A DNA stretch of 29,977 nucleotides from CAZGSV01 sp964528605 (GTDB lineage Bacteria > Armatimonadota > Zipacnadia > CAZGSV01): NCBI GenBank assembly GCA_964528605.1, contig CAZGSV010000026.1:1-29977 (forward strand). The letters are read 5' to 3'. The notes beneath the pieces were generated by a model, which worked only from the letters and a program-made list of their open reading frames with translations, ran no database searches and had not been told where the DNA came from. Position numbers and translations under genes: made by a program. Shown piece by piece: positions 6,880-14,258 of the stretch (position 1 is its first letter; each line of letters starts with the position of its first letter).

Positions 6880-7290
6880 ATGCCGGGGATTGCCACCGCG
6901 GTCCAGACGGTCTCCGCCGCTTTCGTCGCGGCATCGTACATACTGCTGGCGCAGAGGTACCCCGACCTGCCGAATCGCATCCCGATTCACTTCGGCTTCA
7001 GGGGGCGGGCGGACGGGTGGGGCGGCAAAGCCTTCTTGTGGATGTGCCCCGCGTTTTCGCTGGCGTTCGCGGTCGGCATCATCGCCCCCCTTCACCTAGG
7101 CCCCCTCGCCTCGGCGCCTCCGGTCGCCCCCTATACGCTCTTGGGCGCGCAGGCGATGATGTTCTCACTGGAGGTGGGGTGGATTAGGATCGCTGCCGGC
7201 GAGCGCTCGAACATCTGGCCCTATGTCGGCCCGTTCTTGCTCATACTGCCGATTATCAGTATCGTGGCCAGTCGGTTGCCGCCGCTCTAG
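6880..7290 (+). CDS. DUF1648-family small membrane protein
   Basis: The 136-residue product carries the DUF1648 signature near residues 28-50 (YPDLPNRIPIHFGFRGRADGW), seen in SdpI-like immunity and other membrane proteins. About four hydrophobic segments are visible (roughly 5-24, 50-73, 82-103 and 114-131). The ATG start lies 15 nt after larB and 35 nt before larC, so co-transcription is likely. The function is unknown. Its place between larB and larC might hint at a link with nickel or cofactor handling, but this is only context. Confidence 0.8.
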   Translation: MPGIATAVQTVSAAFVAASYILLAQRYPDLPNRIPIHFGFRGRADGWGGKAFLWMCPAFSLAFAVGIIAPLHLGPLASAPPVAPYTLLGAQAMMFSLEVGWIRIAAGERSNIWPYVGPFLLILPIISIVASRLPPL

Positions 7291-7325
7291 CGGGGCGCGG
7301 TCTCGAACCGTGAGGAGGGCTTAGC

Positions 7326-8528
7326 ATTCGCGCGCTCTACTTCGACTGCTTTGCCGGCGTCGCGGGCGACATGGTGCTCGGAGGCCTGGTATCGCTCGGC
7401 GTGCCGGTCGAGTACCTACAGGAGCAACTCGACCGCCTGCCCACTGCGGCCATGCGGCTGCAAGCGGAGCCGGTCCAGCGCTGCGGGGTCTCCGCCATCA
7501 AGGTGAACGTCAGCGCGGAGCGCGGCGAGCACGGCCTGGGCTACGCCGAACTGCGCGAGATCATCGCGGCGGCCGACCTGTCCGCGCGCGTGAAGGAGCA
7601 GTCCCTCGCAGTGCTCCGCCGTCTGGCGGAGGCAGAGGCAGAAGTCCACGGCGTCAAGCCTGATGAGGTTCACTTCCACGAACTCGGCGGCCTCGACACC
7701 CTGGCCGACATCGTCGGCACGTGCTTGGGCCTCGAGTACCTCGGGGTGGAGTTGTGCGCGTGCTCGCCGCTGCCTTTCACGCGCGGGTTCGTGCACGCCG
7801 AGCACGGTCTGCTGCCGGTGCCGGCGCCTGCGACGGCGCGGATCATGGAGGGGCTGCCGGTCGCCCATCTCGATTTCGAGGGCGAGTTCGTGACGCCGAC
7901 GGGCGCGGCGCTGGTGGCGACCTTGTGCCGCTCGTTCGGCGGGCCGCCCGCGATGACCATCGAGAAAGTCGGCCACGGCGCCGGCAGCGCCGACAGGAGG
8001 ATTCCCAACGTGCTCCGGCTGTTCCTGGGCACGCTGGAGGTGGAGGCCGAGGGCCTGGAGACCGACCAGGTCACGGTGCTGGAGACGAACGTGGACGATA
8101 TGAGCCCGGAACTGTTCGCACACTGTTTTGACCGGCTGCGCGAGGCCGGGGCGCTGGATTACTTCGTCACGCCGATTCTGATGAAGAAGGGCCGGCCGGC
8201 GCACCTGCTCACCGTGCTCGCCCCCCCCGAGCACACCGCGGCGGTGAGCGACGTGATCTTCGAGGAAACTAGCACCATCGGCATGCGCTTGCGCCGGCAA
8301 CAGCGCCTCTGCCTGAGGCGGCAGGTACTCACGGTGGCCACGCACTACGGGCCTATCCGCATCAAGGTCGCTTTCCGGGCGCGGCGCGCCGTGCACTTTG
8401 CCCCCGAGTACGAGGACTGCCTGGCCGCCGCCGAGGAACACAAGGCGCCGCTCAAGAACGTCTACGCCGCCGCGCTGGCCGCCGCGGGGCAACTCGCGCA
8501 GCAGGGCGGCCTCGAACCTCAGCCCTGA
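7326..8528 (+). CDS. larC: Nickel-inserting cyclometallase LarC, apparent ATT start
   Basis: LarC inserts nickel into the dithiodinicotinic mononucleotide in a CTP-dependent reaction, completing the nickel-pincer cofactor. The 400-residue product has the motifs HFHELGGLDTLADIVG, TRGFVHAEHGLLPVPAPAT, ETNVDDMSPE and TPILMKKGRPAHLLTVL. The first in-frame ATG (7371) would remove the family's N-terminal RALYFDCFAGVAGD. That segment is encoded directly upstream in frame, back to ATT at 7326, which lies 7 nt after GGAGG (7314-7318); an in-frame stop lies at 7311. No ATG, GTG or TTG exists in between, so ATT appears to be the start. It is one uninterrupted frame, unlike the frameshifted larC1/larC2 of Lactobacillus plantarum. 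Confidence 0.9.
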   Translation: MRALYFDCFAGVAGDMVLGGLVSLGVPVEYLQEQLDRLPTAAMRLQAEPVQRCGVSAIKVNVSAERGEHGLGYAELREIIAAADLSARVKEQSLAVLRRLAEAEAEVHGVKPDEVHFHELGGLDTLADIVGTCLGLEYLGVELCACSPLPFTRGFVHAEHGLLPVPAPATARIMEGLPVAHLDFEGEFVTPTGAALVATLCRSFGGPPAMTIEKVGHGAGSADRRIPNVLRLFLGTLEVEAEGLETDQVTVLETNVDDMSPELFAHCFDRLREAGALDYFVTPILMKKGRPAHLLTVLAPPEHTAAVSDVIFEETSTIGMRLRRQQRLCLRRQVLTVATHYGPIRIKVAFRARRAVHFAPEYEDCLAAAEEHKAPLKNVYAAALAAAGQLAQQGGLEPQP

Positions 8529-8553
8529 CGGCACCGGAAAAGGAGTGCTTGCC

Positions 8554-9540
8554 TTGCACGCCTACTTCGCCTTTTCTCCCACCGAGCGGTTCCCCTCGTG
8601 CCACGGCTCGACGATCGTTGCGCTTCCCAACGGTGACCTGCTCGCCGCCTGCTACGCCGGCGCGCGCGAGAAGGCGACCGATGTCGCGATCCTGTGCGCG
8701 CGCAAGCCGCTCGACCGCGAATGGCAGGCGCCGGCCGTGGTCGCGGATACCCCCGGCAAGGCCGAAGGCAACCCGGTGCTCTTCCTCTCCGAGGAAGGCG
8801 ACGTCTGGCTCTTCTACCAGACGATGCACGGCAGCGGCGAAGGGCCGACTCAGCCCGGCACCGGCTGGACCACCTGCGACATCAAGCGCAAGCGCTCCGC
8901 CGACGCTGGGCGCACTTGGGGGGCGGACGAGGTCATCGTCTCCGAACTGGGCTACTGCACTCGCAGCAAGCCGCTGATGCTGCCGAACGGCGACATCCTG
9001 CTGCCCATCCACGACGAGCGCCGCTGGTCATCTCTGATGCTCGTCTCCACGGACAACGGCTTTGCCTGGCGCTTCTCTCAGGAGATAGACGTCGGCAGCG
9101 GCTTTCAGAAGGGCAACATCGAGCCCACCGTGCTTCTGCGCAAGGACGGGTCGGTGCTGTGCTACATGCGCAGCGGGGCGCGGCTGGGGATCTGGCAGTC
9201 GGTGTCAATGGATGGCGGGTGGACGTGGTCGCCGCCGGAGTTGACCGGGCTGCCTAACGCTGACGCCGCCGTGGAACTGCTGGGGCTGCAGAGCGGTCAC
9301 GCGTTGCTGGCCTTCAACAACACCAGCGACGGTCGCACGCCCTTGACGCTTGCCCTTTCTAAGGACGACGCGCACTCCTGGTTCGCCCTCCGCGATGCCG
9401 AGACCGACCCAGGGGAGTACTCCTACCCCGCTCTGATTCAAGCGGCCAACGCCTCGATCCACATGACCTACACGTATCGCCGCACGCACATCCGGCACAT
9501 TGAGTTTGATGAGGAGTGGTTGGTGGGCGGTGGGCAGTGA
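8554..9540 (+). CDS. Sialidase-like (BNR/Asp-box) six-bladed propeller protein
   Basis: The 328-residue product is a beta-propeller of the exo-alpha-sialidase-like family. It has Asp-box-type repeats SADAGRTW, STDNGFAW, SMDGGWTW and SKDDAHSW spaced through the chain. It also shows EGNPVLF, GLPNADAAVELLGLQSGHALLAFNNT and a C-terminal YSYPALIQ...IHMTYTYRR. No signal peptide is visible, so it would be cytoplasmic unless exported another way. TTG 8554 was chosen because AAAGGAG lies 8 nt upstream; GTG 8545 overlaps that site. It ends the yggS-lar run with a 25-nt gap after larC. True sialidase activity is uncertain, since many relatives act on other glycans. Confidence 0.8.
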   Translation: MHAYFAFSPTERFPSCHGSTIVALPNGDLLAACYAGAREKATDVAILCARKPLDREWQAPAVVADTPGKAEGNPVLFLSEEGDVWLFYQTMHGSGEGPTQPGTGWTTCDIKRKRSADAGRTWGADEVIVSELGYCTRSKPLMLPNGDILLPIHDERRWSSLMLVSTDNGFAWRFSQEIDVGSGFQKGNIEPTVLLRKDGSVLCYMRSGARLGIWQSVSMDGGWTWSPPELTGLPNADAAVELLGLQSGHALLAFNNTSDGRTPLTLALSKDDAHSWFALRDAETDPGEYSYPALIQAANASIHMTYTYRRTHIRHIEFDEEWLVGGGQ

Positions 9541-9732
9541 GCAGTTGCCAGTGACCAGTGGGCGGTAGACGGTAGAGGGGGCCGGGATCGCGTAGGCGGT
9601 AGGTGGCACGTGGTAGAGGGGGAACGTGGGGGCGAGGCGCCTGCCTTATCCGCCGGAGGCAGGCTCGCCGGGGGCCTCAGCGGGACGGCCCTCCTCCCGC
9701 GGGCAAGCCGGGCCGCCGTCCCCTACGAGGGT
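9541..9732. other. Gene-free low-complexity tail after the sialidase-like gene
   Basis: Directly after the stop are short tandem-like words (GCCAGTGACCAGTGGGCGG, GGTAGACGGTAG, TAGGCGGTAGG). A related but diverged tail follows the GH51 gene on the minus strand (about 12590-12648). No ORF with convincing codon use was seen. Confidence 0.45.
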
Positions 9733-9948
9733 GGGCGACTCGGCCAGTCGCCCCTACGCGCGGCGTCTGAGGACGCCGTGTCGCGACAGGAATGTCGCTC
9801 CTACAGAACATGGGCGCCCACGGGGGCCCGCCCCTACCACGGGCGACTCACCGAGTCGCCCGTACGCGCGGCGTCTGAGGACGCCGTGTCGCGACAGGAA
9901 TGTCGCTCCTACGGAACATGGGCGCCCACGGGGGCCTGCCCCTACGCG
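9733..9948. repeat. Two tandem 108-bp units built of four hairpins each
   Basis: Units at 9733-9840 and 9841-9948 are nearly identical. Each starts with a GGGCGACT...AGTCGCCC hairpin. It then has CGGCGTC / GACGCCG (TGAG loop), GCGACA / TGTCGC (GGAA loop, followed by TCCTAC) and an imperfect GGGCG...CGCCC stem followed by CTAC. The units lie between the convergent ends of the sialidase-like gene and the small membrane gene at 9968. Confidence 0.8.
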
Positions 9949-9967
9949 CCGATGGCGTTCCGTCTAC

Positions 9968-10207
9968 CTACCCGCCGTGTCCATGCAGGTGATGGCCGAA
10001 GAGGCCGGCCAGGTCGAGCACGTGGTAGAGCACGAGGAAGGCCATCAAGACCAGATAGCCGCGCAGGGCCAGCAACGACCACTTGACGCTACGGGTCATG
10101 GGCATCGGGCCTAGGGCCTCGGCGTCGCGCTTCTCCTCCGGCACGTCGTCCAGCGGATGCACGACATAGAAACAGCGGCGCTCTTTCACTTTCCCTGTGA
10201 CTGCCAT
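9968..10207 (-). CDS. Small membrane protein with a His-rich tail, downstream of the NRAMP gene
   Basis: I do not recognise this 79-residue protein. It has a charged N-terminal half (about 1-40, with PLDDVPEEKRDAEALG), one or two hydrophobic spans in WSLLALRGYLVLMAFLVLYHVLDLAGLF (about 43-70) and the tail GHHLHGHGG. ATG 10207 is preceded by AGGAGG with a 7-nt gap. It begins 30 nt after the NRAMP-family gene ends, on the same strand, so the two are probably co-transcribed. The histidine tail suggests metal contact and a role as a transporter partner; this is inference from context. Confidence 0.7.
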   Translation of the reverse strand: MAVTGKVKERRCFYVVHPLDDVPEEKRDAEALGPMPMTRSVKWSLLALRGYLVLMAFLVLYHVLDLAGLFGHHLHGHGG

Positions 10208-10237
10208 CGTACTGCCTCCTTCACAGCATGCTCCACC

Positions 10238-11545
10238 TTACCCATGCGGGAAGAGATCGGGCGCAACCACCTGCGCCGCGAGTATCAAAGAGAGCAGGAA
10301 CAGGACGATGATGATCGTCCAGTTCACCCAGTTGTTCCACGGCTTGTTGATGTACTCATCGCCGAGCAGCGCGCGGTCGTTCAGCAGCAACTGCAAGAAC
10401 ACAATGGCCGAGGGCAACATGATCCCCGCAAGCACCTGCACTCCAAGGATGATCAACTGCAGCGGCGCTCCTGGGATGAGCACGATCCCGGCGGCGGCGG
10501 CCACGGCCAGCATGTAAACGGCATAGAAACCCGGCGCCTGCCGGATACTCATCTCCAGGCTGTGCGGCCAGCCTTTGACCTCTCCGTAGGCCCAGGCGCT
10601 CGACAGGGAAATCGCCGTGGTGCCCAGCGCCGCCGCATTGACCATGAGCAGCAGGATGGCGCTGCGCGCCAAGGGCCCGAAGGTCGCGCCCAGGAATCCG
10701 GCCATCTGGGCCGGGTCGGTGTAGGCAATGCCGTGCCGCCGCGCGGCGTCACCAACGAGCACCATGCAGCCGGCGATGGTGATGACCATGCAAGCGCCCA
10801 GGAAAGTGTCCAGCCGCTCCCACTTCAGGTCGGAGAAGCGGAGCCGCTTGTCGGCGACGCAGGACTGTTGAAAGAACAACTGCCAGGGAGCAATGGTGGT
10901 GCCCACGATGGCGATGACCAGGAACATCAACTCGGTGGTGATGCCTCCCGACGGCAGACCCGGGACCAGCACGCTGTGCGCGATCACCTTGGCCGTGGGG
11001 CTCATGCGCATCGCCAGCGCAACCCAGGTCAGGTCGAGAAGGCAGAGCAGTATGGTCACGCGCTCCCACCGGCGGTAACTGGCCGTGAGCACTAGAGCCA
11101 CCAAGAAGGCGCCGGCGAGCGGCACCGCCACGTAGGGAGACAACCCGAGTTGCGACATGGCGAGGCTGATGCAGGCGAACTCCGTGACCAAGGTGAGGAA
11201 GTTGACCAGTAGCAGGTCGCCGAGTGAGAAGAGCCCCCACCACTTGCCGAATCGCTTGTAGATCATGGCGGCATGGCCCTGGCCGGTGGCGATGCCCAGG
11301 CGCGCCACCATCTCCTGCACGAAGAAGGTGACGGGCAGCAGGAGAAGCAGCAGCCACAGCAGGTGGGTCCCGTAGCGGGCGCCGACCTGGGTGTAGACGG
11401 ACACCGCGCCGGCGTCGTTGTCGGCGACCATGACGATCAGCCCCGGGCCGGTGACCACCAGGAAGGTGAGCAAACGCTGCTGCCAGCGGCTGTGCGCCAC
11501 GCGGACGTGGCGGGGCGTGATGAGATCGGTGGTAGTCGGTGCCAT
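10238..11545 (-). CDS. NRAMP-family divalent metal transporter with atypical metal-site motifs
   Basis: The 435-residue product has about 11-12 hydrophobic helices and the family outline: GPGLIVMVADNDAGAVSVYTQ in TM1, then ATGQGHAA (an AxxTGQ-like loop). The canonical TM1 DPGN is replaced by DNDAG. The TM6 MPH motif that binds transition metals through Met is replaced by APWQLFFQQ. Such changes are described in the NRAMP-related magnesium transporter branch, so Mg2+ or Mn2+ import is a reasonable guess. ATG 11545 has GAGG 6 nt upstream; a TTG at 11557 is a weaker option. It is followed by the His-tailed small membrane gene and preceded by a long structured leader. Confidence 0.88.
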   Translation of the reverse strand: MAPTTTDLITPRHVRVAHSRWQQRLLTFLVVTGPGLIVMVADNDAGAVSVYTQVGARYGTHLLWLLLLLLPVTFFVQEMVARLGIATGQGHAAMIYKRFGKWWGLFSLGDLLLVNFLTLVTEFACISLAMSQLGLSPYVAVPLAGAFLVALVLTASYRRWERVTILLCLLDLTWVALAMRMSPTAKVIAHSVLVPGLPSGGITTELMFLVIAIVGTTIAPWQLFFQQSCVADKRLRFSDLKWERLDTFLGACMVITIAGCMVLVGDAARRHGIAYTDPAQMAGFLGATFGPLARSAILLLMVNAAALGTTAISLSSAWAYGEVKGWPHSLEMSIRQAPGFYAVYMLAVAAAAGIVLIPGAPLQLIILGVQVLAGIMLPSAIVFLQLLLNDRALLGDEYINKPWNNWVNWTIIIVLFLLSLILAAQVVAPDLFPHG

Positions 11546-11849
11546 CGCGCGCCTCAACTTCGGTACCCGGTTGCCGCCCGGCCGCGCCGGGCGCGCGCGC
11601 CTGCTCCTGTGACCGCGGCCTGATACGGGGCTGCGGTGTCACCGACTTGTCTAGCCGCGAGTGCGCGTAGCCGGGGGCGCTCCCCGATCGCAAGGCGTGC
11701 CGAGGCCGCCCTCCGGAGGCCATCGTCTCGGAGGATCGCTGCACTCAGCACTGTTGTCGCTTCCATTCATGCCAGAATCACCTAGAGGGAGAGTTTGGCT
11801 CTGGCTTGGGGGCGACAGTGGGCCGGTTCGCGAGGCACCTGTCTTGGCT

Positions 11850-12235
11850 TGAGCCCGGAGGGGGTTCGGGCTCACGATTGCAGGGGCCTGATCGCCGGAA
11901 AGGTCTATCCGGCGTTGCTCATATGCGGGGAAATGGGGAGAACCGAGGGAGGCACGGCGTGTTGCCGTGCGCAGGCTAAGGGAGAATGGGGTGGGTGGTC
12001 CGCATATGGCGCTCCCCGGGGCTCACTGCAGCCCCTTGCCGTTGCCCCAAGCGTGTGCAACGTCGTTTGTGACTAGGGTCGCTGTCCATAGACATAACCA
12101 CCACCTTTCACCTTCCAATACCATCGGCTCCGGCTGGGGAGCCATTTAGCCTAAGGCAGATGGGGGCGCGGTCGTGACCGACCGGCTCCAGCGTGGCGGC
12201 CGCGATCGCCGCTGACACGCTGTCCGCACCCGCAC
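11850..12235 (-). ncRNA. Candidate structured RNA or long leader upstream of the NRAMP gene
   Basis: No convincing gene occupies 11546-12431. Within this stretch many dyads occur in series: 11850-11857/11867-11874, 11893-11899/11908-11914, a long-range CATATGCGG/CCGCATATG (11920-11928/12000-12008) enclosing GCACGGC/GCCGTGC (11952-11970), 12018-12023/12030-12035, 12040-12045/12057-12062, 12126-12131/12138-12143, 12169-12174/12179-12184 and a 12-bp stem at 12189-12222. A strong promoter at 12242-12269 points left into it. I found no RNase P, tmRNA, SRP or manganese-riboswitch signature. The strand is inferred from the promoter, and the 3' end is unknown. Confidence 0.4.
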
Positions 12236-12241
12236 GTAGCG

Positions 12242-12269
12242 AGTATACCCCTTAGCCGGATTTCGTCAA
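12242..12269 (-). promoter_or_regulatory. Strong promoter facing the NRAMP gene
   Basis: On the minus strand TTGACG (12269-12264) and TATACT (12247-12242) are 16 bp apart. Predicted start is near 12235, about 690 nt ahead of the NRAMP start codon. A 12-bp hairpin begins about 13 nt downstream of the predicted start. Confidence 0.6.
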
Positions 12270-12431
12270 GAAGAAATGCGCAGTACCGAAGCCCGGCCTG
12301 GGCAGGTCAAGGAGCGTATCGCGTACCCAGTATCAACCCGCCGCAGGCGGTAGAGGTTCGGCACGGGAGGCGGTGCCCAGGATGTCCCACGCCGGAGCGT
12401 GGTCGTATACCTCGACACCTTGCGGCGTCGC

Positions 12432-12552
12432 GGGCCGATTAAGAATCGGCCCCTACGTCGCCCCGCCGAGGGCGGGGCTCCTACAGAGGGCGGCCACCCG
12501 CCTGAGGCGGGTGGCCGCCCCTACGACAGGCGACTCGGCGAGTCGCCCCTAC
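12432..12552. repeat. Cluster of four CTAC-tagged hairpins with unrelated arms
   Basis: Four perfect hairpins follow one another: GGGCCGATT/AATCGGCCC (12432-12452, loop AAG), GCCCCGCC/GGCGGGGC (12460-12478, loop GAG), GGGCGGCCACCCGCC/GGCGGGTGGCCGCCC (12488-12520, loop TGA) and GGCGACTC/GAGTCGCC (12529-12547, loop GGC). Each is followed within two bases by CTAC. The arms are different but the loop length and tag are constant. The cluster lies beyond the GH51 stop on the minus strand; another dyad, CCACGC/GCGTGG, is at 12387-12402. Confidence 0.8.
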
Positions 12553-12650
12553 AGGCCGCCCGCGCGTCGTCCGGCGTATGCCGTCTACCTGTCCCGAGCC
12601 TGCGAGGCACCGCCTACTGGCGACCGGTCACCGGCCGCTGGCCACTTTCG

Positions 12651-14135
12651 TTACAGGGGGATTTCGAGGATGCTGGCGGAATGGGCGGGGAAAATGTGCT
12701 CGAAGCGGCTCCCCTCGCACAGGAAACTCGTCTCCGTTATGCGAACCAAGGGTGGCCCCTCAAGCGTGTTCGCGGCGAGGGGGTCCGGGCCATTCAACTC
12801 CGCCAGTTTGCCCTCCGCCTTGGCCACCAGCGGCGCGATCTCCACCGCCGCCCTTATCGGCTCCTCCCAGTGCCGGTTCACCACGCCAATGTAGAGCAGA
12901 CCCCGCTCCTCGCTGAGCGTGGCCGATACATCCAGATAGGGCGCGTGGGGAATAGCGGTGATTGAGCCCATGGCCTCCTGCGCGTAGCCATCCACCTCCG
13001 TCTCAGTGCGCAGCGCCCACTCGCCCGTGCGCGGTGCGTACAGCGCAAAAGCCCAGTAGATGGGCGTCAGCGCCATTCTCGTCTTGTCCGTCAGCATGGC
13101 GCCGAGCACGTTCACCAACTGCGCCAGGTTCGCCATCGTCACGTGGGCGCACTGACGGTGCAGGACGTGGAACATCGCCGCGGCGTAGAGCCCGTCGCGC
13201 AGCCTGTAGTCCTGCACGGGGTTCTCCGGCGGATGCGAGAGCCAGAGGTTCCATTCGTCGAGGACGATCTCGACCTGATGCGGCCCGCGTAGATTCTCCT
13301 CGATGACCTTCCGCGTCCAGACCAACTTCTGCTCGGTGCTCAGCGGCGAGGCCACGATAGCGTAGTAGAACTCCTGCGAATCGTGCGCCAGGTCCACTCC
13401 GCCCGGCACGTAATGGTGAATGGAGAGGTAGTCTATGTACTCGCCCGCGACCTCGACTACCTGCGGGTTCCAGTTCGGCATGGTCTCGTCCCAGCCAACG
13501 GCGACGAGTTTGAGGCCGGGGTCCACCGCCTTCATCGCCCGTTGGTACTCGATGAAGCCCTGGCCGTAAGTCCTGGCGTCCGTGTGCCCGATCTCCCAAT
13601 CGCCGCAGATTTCGTTTCCTATGCCCCAATAGCGGACCCGATATGGTTCTGCCCTGCCGTTGGTGGCGCGGCGCGAGCCCCAGCGGGTCTCCGCCGGGCT
13701 GTTGCAGTACTGGAGCCAGTCAAGGGCCTCGGCCACGCTCCCGGAACCGAAGTTCACGTTGAGGTAGGGCTGTGCCCCTATCAGGTCGCAGTAGCGCAGG
13801 AACTCGTCCGTGCCGAAGGCGTTGGGCTCCTGCGCCTTCCAGGCCGTGTCGAAGACGGTGGGGCGCTGGTCCCGCGGGCCGATGCCGTCCTTCCAGTGAT
13901 AGCCGTCGGAGAAGCAGCCGCCCGGATAGCGCAGCACGGGGACGCGCAGCGCCTTCACCGCCTCGAGCACGTCCTCACGGTAGCCCACCACTCGGTCTAC
14001 CTCGTCCCTCTCCGCGGCCCACACGCCGCCGTAGATGCAGCGGCCTAGGTGTTCTACGAAATGGCCGTAGATGTTGGGGTTGATGCGGCCGAGGCGCTCC
14101 TCGGGCAGGACTTTGATGCGCGCTGGCAGAGACAT
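12651..14135 (-). CDS. GH51 alpha-L-arabinofuranosidase
   Basis: This enzyme removes terminal arabinofuranose from arabinan, arabinoxylan or related glycans by a retaining mechanism. The 494-residue product has the GH51 N-terminal GHFVEHLGRCIYGG and RYPGGCFSDGYHW, the acid/base Glu175 in WGIGNEI and the nucleophile Glu294 in LDEWNLW, followed by a C-terminal beta-sandwich. Both glutamates sit at the same numbers as in the Geobacillus stearothermophilus enzyme. Length is normal. No signal peptide is present, so it is probably cytoplasmic and acts on imported oligosaccharides. ATG 14135 has GGAGG 6 nt upstream. It stands alone; a GGGCCGCC/GGCGGCCC pair (14167-14231) separates it from khpB. Confidence 0.94.
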   Translation of the reverse strand: MSLPARIKVLPEERLGRINPNIYGHFVEHLGRCIYGGVWAAERDEVDRVVGYREDVLEAVKALRVPVLRYPGGCFSDGYHWKDGIGPRDQRPTVFDTAWKAQEPNAFGTDEFLRYCDLIGAQPYLNVNFGSGSVAEALDWLQYCNSPAETRWGSRRATNGRAEPYRVRYWGIGNEICGDWEIGHTDARTYGQGFIEYQRAMKAVDPGLKLVAVGWDETMPNWNPQVVEVAGEYIDYLSIHHYVPGGVDLAHDSQEFYYAIVASPLSTEQKLVWTRKVIEENLRGPHQVEIVLDEWNLWLSHPPENPVQDYRLRDGLYAAAMFHVLHRQCAHVTMANLAQLVNVLGAMLTDKTRMALTPIYWAFALYAPRTGEWALRTETEVDGYAQEAMGSITAIPHAPYLDVSATLSEERGLLYIGVVNRHWEEPIRAAVEIAPLVAKAEGKLAELNGPDPLAANTLEGPPLVRITETSFLCEGSRFEHIFPAHSASILEIPL

Positions 14136-14258
14136 CCGGCACCTCCATGCTGGAGTCAGGGACTGCGGGCCGCCTGCGCCCGTGAGAGGCTGACCACCCG
14201 ACGGCGAGCGTCCGGGGGCAGGTGGCGGCCCAGGAGACGCGCTGCTGGGTGCTGCGCG

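Noticed and set aside
7371..8528. larC starting at the first ATG (7371)
   Set aside because: It would delete the conserved N-terminal segment, and the only well-placed ribosome-binding site is GGAGG at 7314-7318, far upstream of this ATG.
9610..10114. Two overlapping plus-strand frames through the 108-bp repeats
   Set aside because: Their products simply translate the hairpin repeats (repeated RQECRSY-type words) and have no start signals.
11850..12235. RNase P RNA, tmRNA, SRP RNA or yybP-ykoY manganese riboswitch
   Set aside because: I looked for GGAAAGUCCGGG/ACAGAAA, a TTCGA-type tRNA-like 3' end, GGAAGG-AGCAGC and GGGGAGUAG on both strands and found none, so only a generic structured RNA is proposed.
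14167..14231. GGGCCGCC/GGCGGCCC pair as a terminator between khpB and the GH51 gene
   Set aside because: The enclosed loop of nearly 50 nt and lack of a T-run make it a weak candidate, so it is mentioned only as context.
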